DNA from: Isoetes taiwanensis
Lineage: Eukaryota; Streptophyta; Lycopodiopsida; Isoetales; Isoetaceae
Reading direction: 5' to 3'
Assembly: GCA_021234155.1 (NCBI GenBank)
Contig: JAJEKV010000014.1
Span: 16,586,872-16,650,871 of the forward strand
DNA length: 64,000 nucleotides
How positions within the stretch are numbered: the stretch's first letter is position 1; each line of letters begins with the position of its first letter. Shown one piece after another: positions 48,650 to 60,120 of this stretch. The notes beneath the pieces were generated by a model, which saw only the letters and a list, made by a program, of their open reading frames with translations, was not told the origin of the DNA and made no database searches. A program made the position numbers and the translations under genes.

Positions 48650-48955
48650 TTATCTTATGATGTTCTTAATGCTTTTGGAGAGGTTCTTGGCAAGACTAGA
48701 CTAGCTACAATTTATAAAGCAAGGTTAAACAATGATTCTCTAGGAGGTTGCTTCACGAGGGTGCCGCTAAAGAACCTGAAGATTATATGAAGACTGTTCA
48801 GTAATTTGGTGTGGTAAGGCACAGAAATTTGGTACCTCCTAGAGCTTACTGTCATGACACAAAGGCTGTTGGGCTCACACCATCTCAACAACTGGCAGCA
48901 GTAGTCTTGGAATCTATTTTCTGGTTTTCTGTGCCTGGTTGTTTCTCAACTTGGA
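48650..48955 (+). pseudogene. Receptor-like kinase fragment
   Basis: GEVLGKTRLATIYKA resembles the kinase glycine-rich loop region of LRR receptor-like kinases. After a stop, VVRHRNLVPPRAY resembles the RHRNLVPLRAYY segment of subdomain IV. Only about 100 residues remain, with one frame break. Confidence 0.65.
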
Positions 48956-49074
48956 GATGACACAACAGTTATGATGGTCCCTGACTATGGAAGGATTAAT
49001 GTCAAGGACTTTTTGGGGGTCTATTTTGGCTTCAGGCATGATTTCTTTTAAAGTAAAATTGCCGATATTTGCTT

Positions 49075-50293
49075 TGTTTTGCAGGCGCGGAAGATGAGAG
49101 CTTGCAATTTGTTTTGTCTGATGCCACACTTTTAGGTCTTGCAAAAGTTTGTCCTTTGGATTATGAGTCAATTCTGGCTACAGTTTCTGAGACACAGAAA
49201 ATAAATGGCGTTATGCAATCATTTCTTTTGGATCACATTGGCAGTCTCTTAAAGGTGTTGAAGCAAGCATCTGATGATGTTGCTAACAGCCTTGATGATG
49301 GAGGTGATGTATTATCTGAAAGCCCGGTCTCTGTCAGTAAAATCGATCCAAGAAAGAAAGTTCACCAGTGCTGGAAAAGTCCAGGCCTGGATTATTCAAG
49401 GTTGAGGTTTGTCAAGAAGTTTTCTTGTAAGGGTCCTGTCTACCGTGAGTCGCAGGATCTATCTTTGGTGATGGCATATACATTGCTATTGTGACCGTAA
49501 AAAGATTGAATGGTAAGGTACTTTCTTGAATTTCGTTATGTAGGTTTGGATGTATGCAAGATGGATAAATTCAGTCTATGGAAAGATATGCGGGATAAAG
49601 TTCAAGTTTATTACTTTGACTAGACCAATTTTTGTATACATGAGTTCATTTTCAGTTATAATATGATCTTAAGTGTTAAAAATATCATATTTTTCTTTCT
49701 CCATGCTTTGGTTCGTAGTCTTATATACTGGACATATTCTTTGTTGATATTGAAGGTATTTGGAGAGAGGGTTGGCAGAGGCATTAGATGAAGACCCACC
49801 CTCAATCAAGCTTCTTTTGAACCAAGGGGTCGCCTTAAGACAAGAAAGGAAAATCGATCGTGAGAGTGGAGAGTCTAATCATTATTTTCGTTCTGTAATA
49901 ATCCCGGCCCCGCTCATCGACAATACTTTTAGGAACATCTCAAGAGTCATAGGTCACATGATATTGTTCTTCTCTCAGGTGGATCGCCATGAAATAGCTC
50001 ACCAGCAAACCGAAAAACATAAACATAAAGTTGCAGCAGAGTTTAGTATACCCTTATTTGCTAAAAGTGTGCGGGATGCTGGGAAGGATGAAGCAGAATA
50101 TGTTGTTGTGGAAGGCAATGTTGGCGTTTCTCCTCCGCAATTACGCGATGTCAACAATGGCACTTTTATGCCATGGATCAGATTTACCGCACACCGCACA
50201 TTAAGAACTTACTTCAGATGTTTTACATCAAAAACCGTTATTAGATTCTCGTGGTTTCCGGACTTACACATCATACGTGTGGTAAAAACGTGA
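49075..50293 (+). pseudogene. RRP6-like exosome exonuclease fragment (HRDC region and following exons), tentative
   Basis: 49085-49490 reads AEDESLQFVLSDATLLGLAK, an HRDC-type segment as found after the exonuclease domain of RRP6/EXOSC10-like proteins. Around 49440-49511, in another frame, CDRKKIEW is followed by GTAAGG. At 49757 the next exon reads YLERGLAEALDEDPPSIKLL. The CDRKK..W/YLERGLAE junction resembles plant RRP6-like 3. One frame break near 49450 and loss of the rest suggest a pseudogene or fragment. The remaining frame to 50293 is not recognised. Confidence 0.5.
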
Positions 50294-50299
50294 TTTCAC

Positions 50300-50800
50300 G
50301 GTGGTCGAGAGATCGACAATGAAGATTTGAAAGCAAATACGATGGTTGGAATTGATTCTCATGGAGAGAAGCCGCCTAAACAAGAAATTTAGGAAAATTA
50401 TTTCTAACCAAGAACGTAAGGAGAGGATAAAGCTATGTGCTAAGTCGGTACCTCGGGATGGGTCGAGCTATGTGCTAAGCGGGTACCTCAGATGGGTCGA
50501 GCTATGTGATTCCCTTGAAAATGGAAACTCTAGCTCTATTTCTACTGGAAAATCCCGTACTTCCTTGCTGGGCCATGGGCCACATGGAAAAAGGGTGGTC
50601 GAAAGATTATTGGAGAGTGGAGGGGAGGATGCAATACGGTTCTTCATTCAAGGATGGCAATCATTTTTTGTTGATTCACTTAAGCCAGCCTTCCTCCCAC
50701 TGGATGGGATGTTGCATGTGTACTTGGGCTTTCTACTTTATTTCTTAACTGGTTCATGTGAAAGTGTGCTAGAAGCATGAAAATGAATAGTTGGCTTTTG
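50300..50800 (+). other. Open frame 50346-50780 with a local tandem duplication, unidentified
   Basis: Contains a repeated GAGCTATGTGCTAAG..GGTACCTC segment (50430-50510). GWQSFFVDSLKPAFLP is vaguely like an RRP6-like 3 C-terminal segment, but too weak to call. Confidence 0.25.
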
Positions 50801-53800
50801 TTGTCAAAATCAAGAGATTTAAGCTATGAATAATGAAGGGTATCATAAATGCAGGACCAATAAGTTCACAATACACCTGTCATGTCTAAGTCAAGATTAG
50901 TTAACTTTAACTTATCCTTACTGTGTGGATTTGAGAGGGTGTATGTTTCCATTTCACAATAGCCATTTCATGCCATCTATGTTGGTAGAATCTCGGTTGA
51001 AATTCGTCACATATGCTTAGGGCGCCCTTGTCAAATGATCCGAGTTTGATGCACCTATAGATCTTAGGAGGCACTAGTCTGCCGCTTTCGTTTTCTCCTA
51101 CCAAAATGGAGTTTTTCATCTTATGGATATTACTTCTTGAAGTATACGAAAAATTTCTTTCGCTTGCATCGGTTGCACGCTTAGTTCCGTGTTAATAAAG
51201 GTAATATTGTCCGTTCTTCTATATTGTGCTCTTTTCTCGCAAAGGGACACCGCAGTTTGGATCCACACAAGACACACGGATTATAAGTTACTTTTTTGGT
51301 TTGCAAGGAACAATTGAAGCCGCTTCAGAATGTTAAACGGAACGACGTTAATTCACTCACCAATTTTATAACAAATTTGAAAGTCATGGGCCATATAATG
51401 TGCATTGAAACATTTACGAGCGTACAAATAATTAAATGAGTGTCTTTTCAGTAATTAGTCTTAAGGCAAAAGAGGCACAAGTAGGAAACATATTGGTAGG
51501 AAACATATTGAAGATAGATGAAATGTTTTGGATGGTACCACGATTATTAAGGACAACAACAAAAGTAGCTGGTGGCCTGATTTATGCAAGTTTATTAACA
51601 AATTCTGCTTTACAGAGACATTAACCTTCAAAATTGTGGGAAGCATGACCTAACCAGAATTTTTTCAACATCCAGCTTCTGTATTGGAGTTAAACAAGGC
51701 TTATATGACTAGCAATGAGAAAAATAGTTATCTGTGAAAAAAGCTATGCGCTCATTACACCTAAATGTGGTCAGCTCTAGCATTTAAATAGATTACCATG
51801 TCTGTTTCAGCTATCCCTGCTTCTTAGTTGGTAAAGCACATATAAAGTGCAAACCCATATATAATGCCGCCTTATGTTGCAAGGCCAAACGTGCATTTAG
51901 TCAAAAGTTAATGGAAAAAATACGATGAACATTTTAATCTAAGGCACCTGTTATTACCGCAATATCGTTCTAGATTTACACGGTGGAACTACTGATGAAT
52001 GAACAAGAGTTATTCATATCACAGTCAATCAAAATTTGCTTTTGGAGTAAATAACAGAGATGGAAAGATCGGTTGTCCACGGCAAAGTTGTGAAAGTGCT
52101 AATAAGGAGTTTCCAGGTAATAAACTTCAGAATATCGCAGCGTAAACAACAATTACTTGAAGCACCAATCGACCAAATGGACCTCCATCGGATATAAATC
52201 TAACTGGTTTTTGCCTCCACTTGTAGGTTCTAAGTAATCTCACAATGCAAGAAATTCGCTTCCAGAAGCACAACCCAGTCTTTGCGCCACCAGGGATAGC
52301 CTTACCCTAGTATCCCACGCTAGAGCACTAAACACATATAAACTCGCTAAACTATTTGGACCCTGTCGGAGAAAGAATTGGGCACATGCTTAGTAACTCG
52401 ATAATTCAACTGGAAAAGGTTACTTTATATATTCTGAAACGTGGACCTCGACAATTTTGAGAATGAGAATATAGAATAGAATAGAATAGAATAAAATAGA
52501 ATAGAATGGGTACCATCACCTTCACAAAATGTCAATGTTTTAAAATAGCAATTTCGATTCAAATACTCTATTGTCTACAACTATGACTTAAGCCACTTCA
52601 CTCTCCGGCCATGGAGGGCAACCCTCCGTGCGCAGCACCTTGTTCATTTAGCTTGATTGCGTTTGTAAAAAGTTGCGTGTTAATGTTGGCCGCCCTTATT
52701 TTGATAAGCAGGCAGATTCTTAGTTCTGCAGGCCTATGGAGCTCTGTTTATCCTGCATGTCGTCTGATTGAGCTTGCTTAATCTTGCAAGGCATTCAACA
52801 TTATTGATATTTTGGAGGCAAAATTCACTCTATTCTGCAAAGTAACTTCACAGATATGGCAGATGTTAGAGTACAGATCAAATATGTTGTGGGCTTTGAC
52901 ACCAGTTTCCCAAATACTTCCTCTTCACAATATTTTTGCATTTGTTCTTTTTGTAGTCATATTCTGTAACCCAATTGAATGGGTCTAACCCATCGGTCTT
53001 TCTATTAGCATTATTTGCTGCAACTTATCATGGAATTGCTTGAGTCTTTTGTGCGGTATGCAGGTGCTTAGGTGCTGCTTTAGGATGACATAGGTTCATC
53101 ATTTTCCAAGTTTTATTTTGTCTGTTCTAAAGTGAGAGGGTTTCAAAGTGCTTTTACAATCTAGACATGTTTGGGATTTAATCTGATCTATTGGCATTCA
53201 TGGTTTTCTACTATAACTTGGATTTTGTTTTCAACTCTAGTGCCAAGCTTAGGCATTTCATCGTGGTTGGTCTTTTTTACAGGTTGCAATGGCTACAAGA
53301 CGCCAATAACATGGCAGTAAAGATGTTCTTCCAACCCGAACCTTGCGTAACATCCTTGTGTGTCACGTGAACAAATGCCCGATGCAAAGAAAAGAGCATA
53401 TTCTAGAATGGTTTTACAAAATCGGGTACCAAGTTTCGAGAAGCATTCATAGATCGCACGTAGTTTGATTGTTCAAATGTGCTTGCACTTAGATAATGTA
53501 TGTAGCTGTATAAAGACGCCATTCTCAGAGATCAAAGTGACCACTATGCATATAAATGATTTTATTTTCAAGGGGCAGCTAGTTGGGTTTGTCTCAGGCA
53601 TCGGTTGGTTAACACATATAAAAAGAAAGCAAATATGGCTTATTATTTGCTTGGGCGGTATGTCATGCTACGTTGTTTCTAATCTAAGGAATGCAGACCA
53701 AGTAACATAAGGACACACTCTATTTTTGTTGTCCGGATTCATTTGTCAAAGTACATTTGCAAAATGAGAGAAATGGATGAGTATGGTGTCTTATGCTGAA

Positions 53801-55408
53801 ATGCTAGATCTCATGGGCGGCTTTTGCAGATAAGTATAAACATGGCCTGCATATCAAGCGGTCCTTTCATTTTTGGAAGAAGAAGCACGATTAAGACTCT
53901 TTGGGTGGATTTTCGTTAAGTCTCCGTTTCTAAGACAGCTCTAATGCCATGTCGAAAATATGAGTGGATGGGTCAGCTACAATATCATGCTTCGAACATG
54001 TGAGTTTCCTCTATGCATGTACTTTGCAACAATTTGCCATTTTTCTTTAGATGTTGTTGCTCTGGAGCGTGTCTTTTGGCATTGGAAATTCAGTTCATTT
54101 TCTAAGTTTCCATTGTCGTTTTTAGATGGCAACTTCATTTGCTTCGTAAAAGTCCATCCTAACTGTATTATTGAAGAATCCTAAGGACTGCTTTCTTAGT
54201 TTGTTATAATGCAATATATTTCAGCATGTAAGTCCAGATGCAAAATATATATCTGTTTGTTTGATATTTTTCCTATATGTTTACAGGGCAATAGTCTAGA
54301 GATACTTCCTAAGATGTGCATATGCGAGTCTACGATGCAAAGGATTTTCGCTACGCAAATTCTTTATTGTTGGGTTAAACTTCTCGAATGCATTTCTATT
54401 TGCTCTCAGACTATCTACAAGCTGATAAGCAAGCATTGCAAAGGGCACATTGCATTGTCCAGCACACTGCCATTTTATCTATTAATTTAATCACCCAACA
54501 CACGGTTGAGGAGGTACGTCATGCGAGAAATCTCTCTTAGTAAAGTTGCCAGCTATCAGTAGGCTTTGGAAGCAAATTGCTTTGATGGATCATGTTGCCC
54601 TTCAATGTCACTTATAATCGTTAAATTCTCTCTTTAGCCTTTAAACCCTAAGTTACCAATCACTTCGATATCTACATATATTTAAATGTATTACTTCAGA
54701 CATATACATATGGTTGCTTCAGCGTGTTGCTACCTCAAATTTTACATGCAGAAACATTAAGACTGTGTTGTATAAGCATGTGTGTGAAGATAATAAGGGC
54801 TCTCTTTGACTGTGGGCTTAGCATTGCCTATTGCCTGTATGGTTTTGAAATAAAATCTCAGGTTTTTGGGAGCATGTCACTGATATCAAAATAATGTAAT
54901 AGCCTAAATTTTGAGTACTAGCTCATCTCTATCCCTCAAATTTAGATTTCTGAACAACAGATCCTAGAAACAGTTATTACACATAGCTAGATTATCAGCA
55001 ACAGTCACATATAACAATAGGAAATTTACCTATCTTGTGTCACAAGTCAAAGTCCGCAACTGGATAGATGGAGTAGAGCCCAGAAAATAGTTATGGCTTG
55101 GTGCGAGGTTTGGTGCCCTTGTTATATCACATAAGAAAGATGCTCACAAGATGCATGTATCCCTGATCATATCTCATGACTGCTGCAGTAACAAGTCCAG
55201 CATGGTATGTTTGTTGGTAACTATTTTTATTGTGTAAATGTCTAAGCAGCCCTAAGCAAGAAATTGCTTGAGCAAGTGGGAATACTCTGCTTTTAAATTC
55301 CATAAATTTTGATAGAACCTTTTGCATTGATTACATGAAACATCTATAATCGACTACAATTCATTGCATGTATTGGCTAAGCTTTCTAACCTGAGTTACT
55401 TTCGACTT
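50801..55408. other. No recognised gene
   Basis: Only short frames without family motifs. Contains an (AATAG)n-like run at about 52470-52506 and the 31-bp motif at 52614-52644. Confidence 0.55.
52614..52644 (-). repeat. 31-bp motif shared with 19866-19896
   Basis: Reverse complement of the 19866 copy; carries GAGGGCAACCCTC at its left end. Confidence 0.7.
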
Positions 55409-55681
55409 CCGCCGCGATAAATTTCTTTTGCTCTACTCAGTAGAGCTAAATGGAGCACATAGACAATTGTTGTACATTATTGTTTTGGGGGCATAGTTTT
55501 TTAACTCTTAAAAACTGAATTCACCATCCCATTCAATGGTGAATGGGATGGTGAATTAATAGACTGACATTAACTTACTAATCAACAGATTGTTTAGTCA
55601 AAAAAAATTAGCTTGAAATTCCCTTTATATTACTTGGATTTTGAATTGCACCAAGTCGGTAAAAAGAAATGTTCGCGGCGG
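55409..55681. mobile_element. 273-bp MITE-like element with GC-rich inverted ends
   Basis: Left end CCGCCGCGATAAATTTCTTT and right end AAAAAGAAATGTTCGCGGCG(G) are imperfect inverted repeats of about 21 bp. Inside is a perfect hairpin with 18-bp arms (55518-55535 and 55540-55557) and a 4-base loop. No coding capacity and no clear target duplication. Confidence 0.65.
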
Positions 55682-55689
55682 CCTCGGAT

Positions 55690-56291
55690 ATAGATTCAAA
55701 ATTTATGAGTGCATTCTGGCAGGATTTGTTTAGCACCATTCAGACGAAGCTCTCCATGAGTACAACATATCATCCTTAGACGGATGGTCAGACGAAACGA
55801 ACCAATCGAATCATAGAGGACATGCCAAGGAATTATGTTTGGAACAAACAGTCCAAGTGGGATGATTTCATCCACTTGGTGGAGTTCGCCTACAATAGCA
55901 CCGAGCAGGAGTCATCTCAGATGTCCCCTTTCATGATTAATTATGGGTATCAATGTCTCACCTCAGATACATGGCACAATCTAGTGTCAAAAGTGGAAGT
56001 CTCCCAGCAGATATTATCGGATATGCAGCAGCTAGTGGAGGAGGTAAGAGGATACCTTCTAGCAGCGAGAAGTAGGCAGAAAAGCATAGCCGATAAGCAC
56101 AGAACGGTAAAGGAATTCCAGGTTGGAGACAACATATGGCTGAAGATCAAAGTCAAGCAAGCGAAGCTCCGCATTGGCAATTGCAAGAAGCTTGCTCCAA
56201 GATGGGTTGGGCCATTCAGGATAACGAAAAGAGTAGGTAGCCAATCCTACAAGTTGGACCTGCCAGCACATCTCAAAATCCATAGGGTCTT
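55690..56291 (+). pseudogene. Ty3/gypsy integrase C-terminal half, interrupted by element 2
   Basis: Reads SKFMSAFWQDLF, then MSTTYHP followed by a stop and TDGQTKRTNRIIEDM (the conserved integrase core STAYHPQTDGQTERTNR region with CAG to TAG), then FAYNSTEQESSQMSPFM. The C-terminal part reads VGDNIWLKIK, PRWVGPFRI and LPAHLKIHRVF. The frame is cut exactly where TGTGACG of the element 2 LTR starts, at the point where intact elements continue HVS. This is the footprint of an older gypsy element into which element 2 inserted. Confidence 0.9.
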
Positions 56292-57932
56292 TGTGACGTT
56301 CCAAGGGAATATACGCCATAAATACGTATATTCCTGGACCCGTCACCATACAAGTCTACCTAGGTAGCCTTGTATGCCTTGGATAAGTGGCAAGGGGTGC
56401 ACATCTAAGTTAATTGCTTAACTTAGATAACCTTAGGATAAGGCCCATTTCCACATGGCCTTATCCTATTGGAGCAACCGCCACACGGCCTCATCCTAGT
56501 GGTGCCACGTGGCATCCCACGTGGACCCACACCTATATTAGCTCTAACCCTAACCCTAGACCTTTTTCCCTGACCTAGCACCTGAGCTCTCATCCACGTG
56601 CCCGAAACCCTGTTTCGAGCACCGTTCGTCATAGTCTAGCCTGGAGCAGCAGCCCCTGGAGGGTGTGTATGATCGTTGAGGGAGCAAGGCTTCGAACCTC
56701 GTCAAGGAGCATGGAGACGCCAGGGATGGGAGGAAGCGCTTCTGGAGGAGGTAGGTTAAGTAGAGTTCATGTTAGTTCATCTGGAAGTTAGCATTCCAGG
56801 TGGGCTAGTATTTTGTGTCTAGAGTAGAGCCACCCTAGATCCATTGTTGAACATCTTGGACCCTAATCAAGGAACCCTAACTGATAGTTAGATATGTATG
56901 ATTAGGTTAAGATGTTCATATGATATTATTCATGATGTTTATGTGATGATGGTTGATCATGTTGTTCCTCTTGTGTTGGGAAGGGGGGTAGAGACCTAGG
57001 GCCATATGTAGTATGCTCCTAGTATAGATCCCTTAGTTCCTATTAGTTGCGGCCTGTGCATAGGAACCCACCGCTATGGAAGCTATGATGTGACTCAAAG
57101 ACTACACAACGGGCTAGGGGCAAGATGGAGGGTGGATCCCCGCCGAGTGGGGGGCTTCGGGGGGATCCCATAGTGGGCTAGGCTTATGGTCTGGTCACTG
57201 AAAGTGGGCCGAGCATGGGTCCGACACCTCCTGGGGCAATGGTGTTGCCCTGCCTCTCAAGAGTTGCAAGTGCCAGCTTGGCTCTTGTTTTGGGGGGTTC
57301 AGTCGGGTACGAATCGTGTGCCGCCACGATTCTCTAGCCGCCCGTGGAGCCTCTAGACCCCGGGAAGGGGAGATGCAACCCTTCCTACCTCGCCGGACCG
57401 TGGAGATGCAACCGGAGTAGTCCCGATGGGTGATGCCATGGGATTGCGTGGTCGGAAGGTTAGAGTCATGCCACGCCTTGATCTAGCCCATCCGCAAAAA
57501 GTATGCAGGAGGGGCGGATGGAGTGGTCAACCCTAGCCATTGTCTTATGCCAGCCCCGCCATTGTTATGATTCGGTTCGCTTCTACCTTGAGGCCTATCC
57601 AAATTGCCGACTTCCTTCGTTGTCCGAGCCCACGGGTAGGATCTCTCATGATTTATGGCATATGATTATGTTCTTTGCATCTATGGATATGCGATTGAGC
57701 TACCCCCGAGGTAGCATGTTGTATTGTATTGCTAGTTCGACATGTTATGCTTTTTGTGATAGGAGCCCATAGGGGAGGGCGCGAAGACACCTTTCAGTGT
57801 CCCCTTCCCGCACTACCACGGAGGATTCCAGAGTGCGGGATAGACGGAGGGCATGTGCGGTTGATGAGCCGGACGGGGGATTTCCTGCCGAGTGTACGGC
57901 CGGGCGCCGTATGTTTAGCAGGGAGCGTCACA
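56292..57932 (+). repeat. 5' LTR of element 2 (1641 bp)
   Basis: Starts TGTGACGTTCC and ends GAGCGTCACA directly before the primer site. The first 55 bp form a hairpin (56293-56346): GTGACG with CGTCAC and GGAATATACG with CGTATATTCC. Shared LTR blocks include GGAGATGCAACC, GGAGGGGCGGATGGAGTGG and TATGCCAGCC. Confidence 0.93.
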
Positions 57933-57933
57933 A

Positions 57934-57945
57934 TGGTATCAGAGC
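57934..57945 (+). other. Primer-binding site of element 2
   Basis: TGGTATCAGAGC, identical to element 1, one base after the LTR end. Confidence 0.95.
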
Positions 57946-58404
57946 GATGTTCTTGGTTGACCAAGAACTAGCACTGACCATAACCATGAAAGTAGTCTAA
58001 CAGACCTATAGGGGTGTGAAATAAAAATTTCCACCATCGAACCTCGAAAAAAGGGGAAAACTTTTTTCTCCTAGGTAGTGGGTCCGAAATTAGGTTAAGA
58101 AATGAATGAGTCAAATTTACCCTCTAGGAAAATTGGAGTGAAAATTATGCATCTGCATCAAATTTCACCTAAAATGGGTCGAAGAATCATGCCAATTGGA
58201 GACCCGAGTGAAAAATGGCGCAAATCCATAATTAACACCCCAAACCATTAGGAAATTTGGAAATTTAAAGGTATAATACGAATTTCAATATATATTAAAA
58301 ATTAAATATACATTAATAATAAGGGTGCTATAGAGTAATTAATAAGGGGGGCTAATAAGTAGGCCTATTAATGGTAGGAGAATATTCCCAGGGGCCCTTC
58401 CTTT

Positions 58405-58412
58405 TTAAATAT
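58405..58412 (+). promoter_or_regulatory. TATA-like box for the element 2 histone-like ORF
   Basis: TTAAATAT within CTTTTTAAATATCCC, 90 bp before the ATG at 58502, followed by CCTCATTTTTCCC as in element 1. Weaker match than the other three boxes. Confidence 0.4.
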
Positions 58413-58501
58413 CCCTGACACCTCATTTTTCCCTCCAAACCTTTCCTCCACCTTATCTCTCTTGATCAGCCTTACGTCACCTGTTTTCTTGACCGTCAAG
58501 T

Positions 58502-59341
58502 ATGGCTCGAACCAAACAAACTGCGAGGAAAGCCGGCGAGCGACCTACCCTCTCGATGGCGCACTTGGCCGCAGGTCGTCATGTTAAGAAGATCCCCGAG
58601 CACCTTCGACCTAAGCCGGGGGAAGGGGCCTTCTCCAGCAGCAGCAGTGACGAAACGTACCATGACGCTGAGGAGGGGGGACCTGACAGTAGTTCTTCGT
58701 CAGCAGGGACCCAGAGAACCGGAGAATCCCGTCACTTCGGGCTTTCGGACACCGAGGTGGAAGAACAGGTCGAAGAGCAGCCCCAGCACCAAACCCAGAA
58801 GGCGGGCCCTTCAGTGCCCAAGAAGAAGGGCAAGGAGAAAGTTGCAGAGTGGCCTGATGAGAGGGCCGCTAGGAAGAAGAGGGAGAGAGAGCGGGAGTTA
58901 AGGGAGAGGGAGAGGAGAACCAAGAGGAGGAACGATCGGCCCCGAGGGACCGTCGTGATTGAAGAGCCTCCCCGGCCCGAGGAAGAGGAGGTGGAAGAGA
59001 GAGGAGACGACGAGGAGGAAGAGCAAGAGGAGGGCGCTGACCCAAGACCACCTTACCCAGTGTGGCCCGAGCCACCTAAGGTGATCAAGAAGCAGAAGGC
59101 TCCCGTGTCTTCCGGGAGATTAAGCACTTTCAACAGTGCACTAATCTCCTGATTAATGCAGGAGTTCGTCACCGACTATAGGGTGACGTCGCTCACAACT
59201 CGGGTGCTGCAGGTGGCCGCTGAGGCCGAGCTCACCCAGTTGTTTGAAGAAGGGAACCTCTGCGCGATCCACGTGAAGAGGGTGACCCTAATGCCCAAGG
59301 ACATACACTTGGCGCGTCGCATCCGCAAGGAACGCCCTTGA
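58502..59341 (+). pseudogene. Histone H3/CENH3-like protein of element 2, two frameshifts
   Basis: Begins MARTKQTARK, then a different linker (AGERPTLSMAHLAAGRHV...) that is acidic in the middle, Lys/Arg/Glu-rich at about residues 110-145 and shares a TVVIEEP motif with TKVVIQEP of element 1. The fold follows: alpha[16 protein letters not shown] in a shifted frame (59110-59154), then, back in the first frame, [19 protein letters not shown] and a C-terminal RKERP. About a dozen residues of alpha1 appear lost at 59155. The end is closer to canonical H3 than in element 1, but both elements end in Pro where H3 has Ala. Two indels around 59108 and 59155 break this copy; the other frame hits a stop at 59150. 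Confidence 0.92.
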
Positions 59342-59549
59342 GGATGAAGTTTTATGTAAATTAACGTACTTGTTAAGTTTTCCTCCTATAAATATAAAAT
59401 TTTGTTGAAAAGTAACTTCAATTTTGTATAAAAATGTGTTTGAATAGCTCAATTTTTACTTTAGTTTTAACCATTATAATTGGGATGTGAAAGAAAAATT
59501 AATTAGTTAGAAACCCTAGCTTAATTAGTCAAAAAATTGCCAAAATTGG

Positions 59550-59626
59550 CGAAACCGGGTCGCATCGCGAAAAACCTGTCTGCGCCCTTGACGCAGAGCT
59601 AATTCTCGCGACGCCACCCGATTTCG
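59550..59626 (+). promoter_or_regulatory. Hairpin 1 upstream of element 2 ORF2
   Basis: A 77-bp inverted repeat: outer arms of about 21 bp (CGAAACCGGGTCGC... against ...CCACCCGATTTCG, three mismatches) and an inner stem TCTGCG/CGCAGA. No sequence similarity to the element 1 hairpins. Confidence 0.85.
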
Positions 59627-59751
59627 GCATTTTGATACTAATACATGTCCAATTTAAGTAAGAAAAGTTGCTAGTTAGGTTAGAAGCATGCTGAAAAGCT
59701 ATGTTAGGATGTTTAAATTCCCAAAAACCTTTCATAGGAATAGAAATGACC

Positions 59752-59828
59752 CGAAACCGGGTCGCATCGCGAAAAACCTGTCTGTGCCCTTGACGCAGAG
59801 CTAATTCTCGCGACGCCACCCGATTTCG
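59752..59828 (+). promoter_or_regulatory. Hairpin 2 upstream of element 2 ORF2
   Basis: Near-identical to the hairpin at 59550 (one difference, TCTGTG for TCTGCG, which keeps a G-U pair in RNA), starting 202 bp after it. Its end is 176 bp from the TATA box at 60004. Confidence 0.85.
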
Positions 59829-60003
59829 CCCAAATTTGCCCAGATTAACCAAATTTGATCGAACAAACTGTCATGTAGTGTTTCTTGCTTTGCTTTGCTT
59901 AGAATTGCACTTCATGGTAGTTCATTTGGACACCCATGGCCATAGATTTGAGGTCTTCTCTCATCAAGAACCTTTGTGCACGGAACCCGAGGTATTCCTA
60001 GTC

Positions 60004-60011
60004 TATAAAAA
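60004..60011 (+). promoter_or_regulatory. Internal TATA box for element 2 ORF2
   Basis: TATAAAAA followed by GGGCCTCATTT, 110 bp before the ATG at 60121, matching the box and flank of element 1 ORF2. Confidence 0.65.
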
Positions 60012-60120
60012 GGGCCTCATTTGTCATTTTCTCCCCATCAGAACTGCTCTCAGCCCCTTTGGCGATTTTCTAGTACTTTGCTCATTCCCATCAACCATTT
60101 TTCATAGCCATCCTTGCTCA

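Noticed and set aside
55518-55557. A microRNA precursor
   Set aside because: The hairpin is perfect and short (18-bp arms, 4-base loop) inside a MITE-like element; it lacks the imperfect longer stem expected of plant miRNA precursors.
56292-57932. Reading this LTR as the 3' LTR of the upstream integrase-bearing element
   Set aside because: The integrase frame is cut mid-domain at the exact LTR start without a polypurine tract, and a primer site follows the LTR, so it is the 5' LTR of element 2.
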